From Schizophyllum amplum (Eukaryota; Basidiomycota; Agaricomycetes; Agaricales; Schizophyllaceae), in NCBI GenBank assembly GCA_007026445.1, contig VDMD01000005.1, positions 1,116,001-1,180,000 of the forward strand: a stretch of DNA of 64,000 nucleotides. The letters are read 5' to 3'. The position numbers and the translations under genes are program-made. Of the stretch, positions 1 through 9,953 are shown one piece after another (within the stretch, counting starts at the first letter, position 1; each line of letters begins with the position of its first letter). The notes below the pieces were generated by a model, which worked only from the letters and a program-made list of their open reading frames with translations, was not told the origin of the DNA and did not search any database.

Positions 1-3000
1 GTGGGGATCAACGTAGGCTTTGCAGGTTTGCTTGCCTCTCGGACCAGAGACGCGGATGACGGCGAGCACATCCGTCGGCACGACCTCCACGGAGAGAGCC
101 ATATCGGCCGCCTGTAGTCATTGTCAGCGGTTCGTACGCTCGGAAAGACGGTGCACTCACCGTCTCTACTTCTCGCTGGCTCAATATGAATGGCGTTTCG
201 TGCGCCCCCGTCGTCGACTTCACGAGGATGTGGTAAGTCGGATACGCACCCGCCCACTCTGACTTGTCCATCCCGCCATGCAGGAAGCGCGTCAGCTCGC
301 CCTCCCCGTCATGGTACGTGATGTTCCCTACGGCGTCGCCCTCGTACGGTTCGAAGTTTGGGATGTGCCCTCGGCTCGTCGACGTCCAGTTTTCCACGCC
401 AAATCCGGGTAGCACCGTGAGCAAGTAGGAGAAGACCTATCGGAACGATGTAAAGAGTGCGACGGGAGAGAACGCAGAACAACATACGAAGTGTTCCCCG
501 AGAATGTCAATAACCCGCTGCGGCGCGTCGTCTGGGATATCTTCCACTGGATCGACCTGGATATCATCCTCGTCATCTTCCACTTCCACCTCGACCTCAC
601 CATCGCCTTCGTCGGATTTGACCGACCCCTGCGCGGACCCCGCAGCGCCATCTGCGTCCGCACGCGATCGCTTCGCAGGAGACCCTACCAGGCCGCGTGC
701 GGCTTTCCGCTTCAGCCCGCAACGCCGAGGGTCGCGAGTATGTTCCCGGACCAACTGCATATTAGCCGCAGCACCTCTGTGCACCATCGCGATGTCTCCT
801 TCCTCGAGCTGATCGACATCGTCCTCTTCTTCGTCGACCACATGTGGCGTGTTCGGTTGCGTAGACGCTCGCAGCGTTGAAGTGGGCTGAGTATCAGCGT
901 GCGTGCCCGACCGACGGCGCGTCGACCGCAACCGCGGATCTGGGGACGGTGACGCGCTGGGTGACGGATGGCGCTGCAAGCGCTGTGACTGCCTTAAATG
1001 GCCGCGCTGCGATGGAGTATGCACATTTCCAGCCTGAATGGTGCCTGCGGTCGGAAGATCATCGTCCTCCAACTCATCCGAAGATTCGCTGTCGGATTCA
1101 GAATCGGCGGCTTCCCTGAGCCATTCGAAGTCATTGAACGTTTTGTCGTCCAAGGATGCGATCTTCTTCTGGGTGCATGTATGTTCGAGGTTGGGTGCGG
1201 TCGTGGAGCATATCAGCTGGACAAGTGTATCCTCCATTTGGAAGAGACTGGCGAGTTTGCCGGCTATGAGGTGCTGATGTTGGATGGGCTTCGCAATCTG
1301 CCGCTTGTCGAGGTACATCCAAATCTTCTTTTCGTCAAAGAATACCTCCACCGGCTGCGTCTTTCTCACGTCGGCGAGTACGTAGGTCAATGTGATGGAG
1401 TCAGCGACGAAAATTTTGAGATTCTTGAGGCGACTCAGTGCTTGCTTCACTGAGGGAGGAGGGTGATAGCGATGGTGGTGATAACAGAACCTGTGCAAAT
1501 CTTTAGCGACGTGAGGTAGAGAAGGTCGACACGCACCTGACGTAGTATTCCGTCTTGGACTGATATGTTTTCGTCAGTTTGGCGTCCTTGTGCTTCTTAA
1601 TGAATGCCGGATTTTCGATTTTGACTGCATCTTCGAGTCGTACTAGACCGATAAATATGTCGCAGTCCAGCAGAGCGCGGAGCTTGCTATGCTCCACTGC
1701 GGTATTGACGACTAGGAGCGGCACAGATTGATTGAAGAGTTGCTTGTATTGATCCTTGACGTCTGGAACATAGAAGGGTTGGTCGGTTACGCGACGCAAG
1801 ACTACCTCGCCGGTGTCGGGGAGACGGACGGGAAAGATGCGGAGGTTGCGGAGAACGCGTAGGGGACCGTCGTCTTGCAGCACTTCCTCCGGATGCTGAT
1901 GTATAAAGCGGGACAGGTCAGACAAGATCTCCATGCCCTGCTTGAGTCCTGCTGCGGCGAGTGGCTTGTCCTGGACTTGGCCGACAAATTGCTCGACCTC
2001 GTCTACGATGAGCACCGCATGCGACGGCTTGGCTAGGTTGAGGTGTCGGCAGAAGAAGGCTTCCTGATGCGGGTATAATGTCTGGACGGAGGTCTTGAAG
2101 CGCATATTCGGCGGCCCTGTCCAAACAGCATCTGCAAACGCGCACCAGACCTTTTTCTTGTGATTATAGATGAGCGGAAACTTGCGAAATGCTTCCCTAA
2201 AACGCGAGGGTTGAGCGCAAATGTGGTAAATGTAGCTGGGAGAGTACCTGATAGACACGGAATCGTCGGAAAACCTAGCCTCTAGCTGCCTATACAGCGC
2301 ATTCATGTCGTCCTCGTTCTGCTCCCCTCCTTGGCTCTGCAACTGCTTGAGTTGTCGAAGGTAAAAGGAGCCGTTGATCTCGGTAGCCACACCGAAGCGC
2401 CGCAAGAAGTCCCACTCCGGATTTTGCGGGTCGTCGATAGGCAGGAAAGGAAGGCCGCTCGTGTCTTCTGCCAGGGAGTTGCGCTTGATGTACGTCGCTT
2501 TGAGTGGCACCCGGGCATCGCCGCACCCTACAAGGGTATTCGAGATCTGCGATGTGGCATCGCGAGAGAGCCGGCTTGAGCCAAAACCTCCTGCCCAGTG
2601 GTACCGGAGCACAGCGAGTAGTTGAGGAGTGGACACCGTCTGCAGCATGAGAGCGGCCTCGACGGAGAGTCTTCCATCGGAAGTGACTCGTGGCGAAGCC
2701 TGAACCCCCGGCCCACCAGTGGAGTCGCACAACCATTTGAGCCACTTGGCTTTTGTGGCCGGGTCATCGGCGTACATGTCGACGTAGCCCTGGTGAAGGA
2801 AGCGCGCAGGCGGAGAAGGCAAGACTGTTTCGAGGGGAATGCCTTCCCCACCAGGAAGGTAAAGGTCCTTTCCCTGCCCCACCTCGCTGTTTGCATCCAG
2901 CAACAGAAGGTTCACGACCGAGATACGCTCGTTCTGCAGGCCTTCGCGATGAGTGAAGAGAAAACGCGCATGCTTCAGCAGACTAGGGAGACTGGACGGC

Positions 3001-5021
3001 GCCCTCGCCACCTCGCGGTGGAGACCCATGATGAGCTTCGCAATTGCTGACGGCTCGGCTATGTTCACGCCCATAAGGCTGTAGAAGTGTTGACGAGAGC
3101 GTGACATGTCCACACCGGATCGAAGGCAATAGATTCCTAGATCGTCGGGTATGTCCCCGAGAGCGAAGTCGAAATAGATGATCATGTTGGAGGACTTGCT
3201 CACCCACGACCCATCGCTAAGGGGAATGAGCTTCAGAGCCCATATAGCGTCTCGATGCACATAAGGCGCAGGCTTGCGCCTTCTCCCCGGGGGTGGCGCT
3301 GTCGTTTCATGCAGGCGCACTAAATTGTGAATGACGGCGTCAAACCATCTCGCTGAAAGTCGTTCGTGCAACCGATCGGCGATTATCCCTTGCAAGGACT
3401 TGATGAACTGGGCCCCGCTCAATTGCTTTAGACCTAGTCCTTCCAGCAGAGATCCATCTGCCCTCGTCGTAGTGGTGTCGTACGACTCGTGGAGATACCG
3501 GGTGAAGGGGGGAAGATGTTTTTCTGGGATGATTGGCTGTGCGTGGGCCTCGCCACTATCCTGGTAAGTCGCCCAGCTCGGGAGGATGAGCAGTCGCGCG
3601 GCAGTGCAGAACTGGCCGTCCTGCGACAGAAAGAGCTCTTTTGCTATCAACGACTGACGAATATGATTCGCGAGTGGTCGGAAGTAGGCATTGCTGATAT
3701 CGGACTCGAGAGGCAGGAATCGGAACCACGTGAACTTCATGTTTTCCCGACGCTTGAGACGTTCGACCGCGGCGAGTACAGCCGCTAGAAGGCCGTTGCG
3801 GATTGTGATGTTCCACGGCTTGTCTTCTAGGATGTCCTCTCGGCTGGCAGGCGTCAAGAAGTCGGCCTGAATGACAAACTTTGCGGACGTGTTAACAGTC
3901 GGCTGCAACGACACGAGACTGCGCTCACTTTGAACCCGTACTTCCGTAGAGGGAGGAAGGCATGCGCGTACTCCTCACGCGCGATGGGGGCTCCGTTCTT
4001 ATCTATCGGAAACGCCAAGGTTACTTCCGAGCTGGTGATGCCCTTGCGCTTGTCATCGTCTGGCATCCCCTGAACAGTATGTCGTACAACAAAGTAGTCG
4101 TCTCGGGTCATTCGACTACCGCGCCAATGAGTGAGCTTGACCACGTCCGGGTCGTTGGTTGTCTCCCGCTTGAGATGGACGTCCCACGGGTCTTGGCCGG
4201 TCAGACACGTTTCGATTTTGAGCATGGATAGCTGACGCAAGAAAAGAAGTATGCTCGGTTCAAGTGTGGTGGCGTGCTCGGCGAGGGCTTCAGCGGATTC
4301 GCTGGGCATGAGTTGTAGTCGGAACGTTGTTTGGCCAGCGTCGGCAGGGTAGTCCGTGCACCAGATAGGCGTGATCATTCCCAGTACCTCCCGCTTGTCG
4401 AACTTGAACCGGAAGTCGCGTGAGGAGATGTGGACGACATCGGCGACCTTGAAGCAGCTCTTGAAGCCTGATTCGCGTGTCATGTCAGAGGGGAGCTCGA
4501 GAGCATCGAGCAAAGGATGTATTCACCGATCCCTTTCTCGCCTGACGAATGGACGGTGAATCCGAGGGCAGTAGCGCTTGAAACCAGTCAGCGCACCAAC
4601 GTAGCATCGACCTGACATTCCCTTCTTCGTGCTCTTGCCGATGCTACAGATAGCGCGCACGTGTGCCGGCTCGAAGCCCAGCTCATTCGAGGTGAAAGTA
4701 ACCAGCTCGTCTTCAATGCGAATTGTGAGCGTTGGTGTCGCGTTCTCGGCGTACTTGTTGTCGTCTGCGTTCTGCACCATCTCAAGGATGAAATGAGAGG
4801 ATTTCGCATATAGATCCTCGGATACACTGTATAGCGGGTCAGCGTCATACTCCAATGTAGCTTGGCCAGGCAACGTACTTTCTGCACGAATTCTCCAGGT
4901 TCGACGTCAAGCCCTCCATACAATCTCTGACTTCCGCGTCGAGCTGTTTCTCCTCTTGCCACATCTCACGGTTCGCACCGTACTCATTTCGTATCTTCTC
5001 GATTAGGGCTTCTGCACTCAT
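1..5021 (-). CDS. No-Vein-like HATPase / DUF3883 giant protein (3' end missing)
   Basis: The start is the ATG at 5021. About eight exons are readable, and the gene runs off the left edge, so its C-terminus is missing (about 1,550 residues seen). The N-terminus is a GHKL/Hsp90-type ATP fold: N-box motif ILEMVQNADDN near residues 61-71, SNELGF as a degenerate G1 box, and GEKGIGFKS as the G2 box, the last split by an intron near 4500. It continues into the family's VIQADFLTPASREDI region. A long acidic, Ser/Pro-rich disordered linker lies at about 500-1100. The C-terminal DUF3883 (NOV_C) domain contains YHILVKSTTG and ends in VLAVIRVSG and AYVDPH. The family is known in plants (NOV) and fungi, but the biochemical role is unsettled; a nuclear ATPase is only an inference. 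Introns were placed at GT/AG sites that keep the family frame, and I see no frameshift. The nearest gene upstream is the co-oriented DUF202 gene. Confidence 0.85.
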
Positions 5022-5462
5022 TTGAAGTATTGACGCGCGCGACTCTCATAAGGGGGAAGTACAGAACAAAGGCGCGTTTGATGATCAGCGCATTGCACGA
5101 GTCTTAATTTTCCCACGGCACTTGTTGACATCAACCGACTCGTGACGACCGTGCCAGCGACTAAATCATTGACTGAGCGATGAGCACATGCTAGGCTCTC
5201 GTTAAAGAGACTCCGTTGGTCCTATGAAGCTATTAAGACCGAGGCTTACAGAGTATGCATAATGGACTGATGAGTAGAGCCAGCGGGCTGCCATCCAACA
5301 TCGTAATTGACGGGCAGGTATAGATACAACACGGGCGGCGGACGCCAGTAATATACAACCGGAATTGTTGTCCGCGATGCCAATGTACTGAGAATTAACT
5401 GAGAAGACAGTCAGGAAAGCAACGAACAGAAAGCTTGCTGCACGAACCTAGATGGGTATGAG
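5022..5462. other. Intergenic stretch, 5' flank of the NOV-like gene
   Basis: No coding potential is recognised here. It is the promoter side of the NOV-like gene, and I see no clear TATA box at the expected distance. It ends at the target duplication of the inverted-repeat element. Confidence 0.5.
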
Positions 5463-5900
5463 TTAGAGTCTGGACAGTCACAGTCAACGCTCAGCGTTGA
5501 GCGTTGAGCAAGCGTTGATCGAGAAACTCCGGCGTTTCGGAGGCGAGATGTCGTGACGACCTCGGAGATCTCCGAGGTTTTGTCACGCTCGTTGAACTTG
5601 TGTGACACCGTTCCATGAGCCTTGCCTCAATCCATATCTTGCGGTTTTCTCTGCTTATTTCTTGATTATACATTTATACTTATGCCAGTGGCAAATGACT
5701 GGGGGTTTGGGGGCGAAACCCGTTGGGAACACGCAGTACGCACTCGAATGTCCGGATGCACGTGAGCGCGGAATCCTTCGGACGCCACCTGCGTCTGTCA
5801 CGACCTTACGCATCGGTCACCTCCGAGGCGCCGGAGTTTTTCGGACAACGCCAGCTCAACGCTTAACGCTGAGCGTTGACTGTGACTGTCCAGACTCTTA
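5463..5900. mobile_element. MITE-like non-autonomous DNA element with long TIRs
   Basis: The element body is 5466-5897. The left end begins GAGTCTGGACAGTCACAGTC, and the reverse complement of the right end begins with the same bases. The first 33 positions of the two arms are identical, and similarity continues with mismatches and small indels for roughly 80-100 bases. The body is flanked on both sides by TTA (5463-5465 and 5898-5900), which reads as a 3-bp target-site duplication. Size (432 bp), long inverted arms, lack of coding capacity and a TTA duplication together suggest a miniature inverted-repeat transposon. A TTA/TWA duplication is characteristic of PIF/Harbinger relatives, so that superfamily is inferred. 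No second copy was seen in this window. Confidence 0.75.
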
Positions 5901-6004
5901 GGCGGGTATACTGTACAATCGATAATCGTCGCGTCAAGTTCGCCACCTGTGAATGCTGTTGAGTACATCAGCTGGGCAAGACTGTGCGTATGACTGACCG
6001 GCAG

Positions 6005-6469
6005 TCAGTTGTCGACAGCAAGATATACGATGCACGTCGTGAAGATGACGACAACGACTCCGGTCATAATTGCAGTGTGTACCCTTCGTTCAGGTCAGTC
6101 CTTCGGCCGCCGTAAAAAGGATGGGCAAACGCACCTGCTGCTCTCCATGAAAGGACGAGCTGTTCTCATATCGTCGCTGGCATCGTAGTATTGCCATAAG
6201 GCAGCGCCGATCGTGAACAACGCGGCAGCAAATTCGAAGCTGGCCAGCGCCAGCCACTGGGGCCTTTCTCCTTCAGTCTGAGAGGCGTCTTCGGTCGAGG
6301 GCACGAGCTTCGCTTTCAAGATTACTGAAGCCGCGACAATGGACAGCAGAAGGGCGAGTTTGAGGTGTGTGAGCAAGTTGCGCTCCAGCATGAGATAGTC
6401 ACGGGCCGTGCTTCCCGTGTTCTCGTACAGCGGAGGACGAGCGTAGCGGAAGGGCACAGCGGTCGACAT
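6005..6469 (-). CDS. DUF202 family small membrane protein
   Basis: The start is the ATG at 6469, and the protein has 137 residues from two exons (6135-6469 and 6005-6083) joined across a 51-nt GT-AG intron. The signature ENTGSTARDYLMLERNLL followed by a hydrophobic helix is the DUF202 (YidH-like) hallmark. A second hydrophobic segment follows (FEFAAALFTIGAALW). The third (MTGVVVVIFTTCIVYLAV) lies in the short second exon, which ends just before the stop, so three membrane spans are expected, as usual for this family. The function of DUF202 proteins is not established; in fungi they are often linked to vacuolar membranes. The earlier in-frame start upstream of MSTAVPF is not an ATG with good context, so the shorter form is preferred. 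Confidence 0.8.
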
Positions 6470-7117
6470 GTCCCGCAGGCGAGGTGGGCGCTCGCAACCG
6501 GAGAGAGAGAGACGAAAGAGACACAGCGTCACTGCTCGCGGCGCTGGCGTGCTCAGTGCAACATCGAGTACCCGAATGTCGACATCGCCATGTGGTGCCA
6601 GCGAAGCGTCCGAGCAATAGAAACCTTCGGCTCCTGTTGGCGCAGCTCAGCAGCAGGCATCATATCATCAAAGGAATATCTTGACGGCAGTTCAGGTGAA
6701 GGGAACCCTGTCGAGCTGACTCAAAGGAAGAAATCAAGCAAGAATAGTTCGGTTTCAGTGCCGGGCCGAAGAATAATAGAATTGTGTCGCCGCGTGTTTG
6801 TCTGCAGCGTGGTCCGTCCTATTGTTCCTCTTCCGTCCATCAATGAATTGCTCATTGTCTTCCATTTCGGCAAGACAATTGAGAATGCGCAATGCGGCTT
6901 TGTGACCGGAAAAGCGCATCAAAGAAGCGCCTGCCGCTAGGGTATAAAAGCGGTCGGCCTTGTCGCCTCTCCTCACTTTCGAGTCCCCGCCACCGCCTGT
7001 TGGATCTGCGATCCTCAGCTTTGCCTCACGCCATTCACGTTTCTGTAACACCGCCTGTCTCTACTATCGCGCTCATTTCGCCAAACTCATCACACTCTTT
7101 ATCAATCACGAGACGAA
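6470..7117. other. Divergent promoter region between DUF202 and the small basic protein
   Basis: The region separates two divergently transcribed genes. It holds the TATA box at 6943-6950 and a pyrimidine-rich stretch (about 6960-7110) that is probably the 5' UTR of the plus-strand gene. No further gene is recognised. Confidence 0.5.
6943..6950 (+). promoter_or_regulatory. TATA box (TATAAAAG)
   Basis: A consensus TATA box sits about 170 bases before the ATG at 7118 and is followed by a CT-rich presumed 5' UTR. The match is strong and its position fits transcription of the small protein gene. Confidence 0.6.
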
Positions 7118-7388
7118 ATGGCCACTGGCAACTACCACTACGTTCGGGCTTCCTCAACGGGCAGGTGCGTGCTTTGAAAATTTATTCCAACTTGGTATTG
7201 ACACAGGCACCAGTAGGTCTCCCTCCCCGTCATCATCGACCACGTCCACGACCAAGAACCCGATCTCCCGCCCCCTGGTTCAAGCCTGGAAGGCATTGAC
7301 CAGCTCGACGCGGAAGAGTCACCGCGACTCCGTCATGCCACCAGGCTTCGTGCTCGTTACGCGCCGCCGTAGCGTCCTCCTCGCCTGA
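7118..7388 (+). CDS. Small basic protein of 73 residues, function unknown
   Basis: The first exon is 7118-7164 (MATGNYHYVRASSTG...), followed by a 49-nt intron (7165-7213, GTGCGT...CAG) and a second exon 7214-7388, giving a 73-residue product rich in Ser, Thr, Arg and Pro. It has no signal peptide and no membrane span. The C-terminus contains MPPGFVLVTRRRSVLLA. The ATG lies in good context (GACGAAATGG), and a clear TATA box and CT-rich leader precede it, which is the main reason to call it a gene. I do not recognise the family. An alternative acceptor four bases upstream (CACAG) gives an early stop, so the later AG at 7212-7213 was chosen. Confidence 0.5.
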
Positions 7389-7871
7389 ACGGCAATGACT
7401 ACCACCCATTCAAAACGGACATCATGCATGCGTGCATCGACGTGCTCTTACGATGAACGACTTCTCCTGTACCTACCTACCATAACATTTCCGCTAATCT
7501 GCCACTTGCAAGTACTAATCGTCTTTTGTCACTCGTTGACCTGGATTTGGGATCCATCACTGTATCCACTACCTATATTATACCATGTTGTCGTGCTCAT
7601 TGTTGAGAATCAGCCAGGAATAAGCCTTCGACTCGATTCCGACGCAAGAATTATATTATCCTTTGGGTTTGTTTGGTGTCAGTCACTTCGGCACCGCCAG
7701 TCTCCCGCGGCAGACAACGTTCGTAGAACTGTCCAGGACGTCCGAGCCGAGTCACTGTTCGACTCCGCGTTGCCTTGTCTTTTTACTCAATCCGACGGCC
7801 GGCCGTAGAACATGTGGCCAAGAACGCTGAAATATGACTTCCTTTCAGCGCTCACCACCCTCGTCCTCAAC
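7389..7871. other. Non-coding spacer before the oxygenase gene
   Basis: This is probably the 3' UTR of the small protein gene followed by the promoter of the 2OG oxygenase. An in-frame ATG at 7812 could extend the oxygenase N-terminus by 20 residues, but the family similarity begins later. Nothing else is recognised. Confidence 0.4.
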
Positions 7872-9725
7872 ATGTACCGCCGGACACGAACATGCCCTCC
7901 TCAGGTCCCTCCTGGCGTGACCGACAGGCTTTCTGCCTTTCAAGAAGTCTTCTTTGCGAAGCCTCCCTTCGTTAGCGGCGTGTACCCGATCGACAAGACT
8001 GATTCCCTGCTCTACTATGGAGGGTTGCAGAACCCACGGTACGTGCTCATTGTGCCGCTCCCTCGATGATGTTCAAGGCTAAATAGCATGATACAGATGC
8101 ATCGATCTGGCGAACGCTGCCGACGCCGATCTTCAAGCCCTCTCCGATGAATGCGCGCCAGCCACGTTTGGTGTGAACAACACCGATGTGTACGACGAGG
8201 ATTATCGCAAGGCCAGGAAGATGGACGCGGGTGATTTTGCCTGCAACTTCGATCCAGGTCATTCGGGCCTACTGGAACTCATTTGGCCAGAGTTTCTGTC
8301 CGACGGCGGGGACGTCAAGCAGAAGATTGTCTGCGAACTATACAAGCTCAATGTATATGGTGTGTCCACCATAATCATCTCTGGCGCCTTACTGACGATC
8401 TGTGGTGGATATCTAGGGCAGGGCTCTTTCTTCAAGGCACACAAGGACACCCCTCGCAGCGATACTATGTTCGGTTCGCTCGTCGTTGTGATTCCAACGT
8501 CTCACAAAGGCGGCGCCCTCATACTGCGCGAGGACAACAAAGATTGGACCTTCGACTCCGCCGCTGAAGTTCTCGCCAATGACTCGCCCAAGTTGGCTTA
8601 CATCGCTTTCTTTTCGGACGTCGAACATGAAGTGACCAAAGTCACATCGGGCTACCGTGTTACCCTCACCTACAATCTTTACTTCAACGTCAAGTCTACC
8701 GACTCCTTCGCCAGCCGCATCTCCCGTCCGGCGTGTCCAAGGTTGCACAGGAGCTCAAGACCATGCTCGAGGATCTTTTCGCCCGCCCCGACTTTCTCCC
8801 CGAGGGCGGCTACCTTGGATTTGGCTTGCGCTTCATGTACCCGCTTGACATCAAGAAGCCAGTGTCCGTCATTTCCGGGTCGCTCAAAGTTGTGACGCGA
8901 TGCTTCAAGTCGTGTGCGACGAGCTCAGCCTACAGCACACCTGCACGCTATGTATAAGAGCAGTTGCGGCTACTACAAAAAAGACGAGTTGGGAAGATAC
9001 CACACTACGGAACGGACTGTCTTTGTCATCCGGGACACGTTCTGGAGAGGGACGGGACCTCATGAGCGGATCGAAACAGAGCGCCACAAAGCTTACAGAG
9101 TCTTCACGAGCAAGCACAGTCGCCTTCTACGTCCTGCCGGTACACCACCGATCTTGAAGGAATGTGAGACCAAGGTAATACCAACGAAAGAAGTGCACTG
9201 GGTCACGAAGGTTCCGAAGGACTACAATGTCGTCACGTCCCACTTCGGTGCGCAGGCCATCTGCCCGTCGTGTTTTCACTGACACTGATTTTCTAACAGT
9301 GGCCTACGGAAACGAGGCGACGATGGCCTATGGCTACGGCAAGCCCGTTCTCATTGCGCGTGCCGGCACGTTTGCGGAGCGAAATGGCCAACGGACGCCA
9401 GGTGACATGGCAGGTCAACAAGACGCCCAAGCAGATGAGGGTGCAAGCTCGCAACCTGCGCAGATGTAAGTGCATAACCGGCTACGTGAACAACGCGAGA
9501 GCTTACTTTTCCATCAGTGGCGCAAAGCCTGCTGCAGAAATCGCAGAGTTGGGTCGCAGTGAGCTCCTTCCCGCCACTGCGACCTCCTCTGGTTCTCCTT
9601 CCGGTGCGGAAGTTGCGCTCATGGCCGCCGAAAATCTTGGGTGCGTGACTTATGTTGAGACTACAAAGTCAGCGACGAGCCTTTGCAGGGTCGAGGACGC
9701 GGCACTGGTCGAGCCTGACAATTGA
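7872..9725 (+). CDS. 2-oxoglutarate/Fe(II) oxygenase of the fungal prolyl-hydroxylase-like type (frame disrupted)
   Basis: The catalytic half reads cleanly. Exon 1 ends with KPPFVSGVYPIDKTDSLLYY; further exons carry CIDLAN, DAGDFACNFDP and ELYKLNVYG. The core follows: GSFFKAHKDTPRS (HxD iron ligands), VEHEV (distal His) and GYRVTLTYNLYF (Arg for 2-oxoglutarate). All metal and cosubstrate residues are present. Introns lie near 8039-8098, 8362-8417, 9247-9299, 9468-9518 and 9642-9689, and the stop is at 9725. The C-terminal half keeps family similarity (FLPEGGYLGFGLRFMYP, AMYKSSCGYYKK, VAYGNEA) but changes frame at about 8724, 8889 and 8941. Each change is explained by one missing base, two of them in CC/CCC runs. 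The gene is therefore either a young pseudogene or, more likely, intact with consensus errors. Start uncertain: 7812 or 7872. Confidence 0.7.
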
Positions 9726-9953
9726 TCAACGCAAGCACGCTACTAGTATCACTCCTGCGCAGTGCCCAACTTTCGCACCTCGATCCGTCGGATGGTCGAG
9801 CCCAATTTGTCCATTCCAGTTCCACGCCCAATAATGTACATTCGAGTTATCCTTACAGTAGATCCGTCTTCAAACACATGCTCTGCTATCCTCCTCTTCG
9901 AATTCTTTCCGCACGTCGTGCGGTCTCACGAGAACGGGCTTCTGAACATACCC

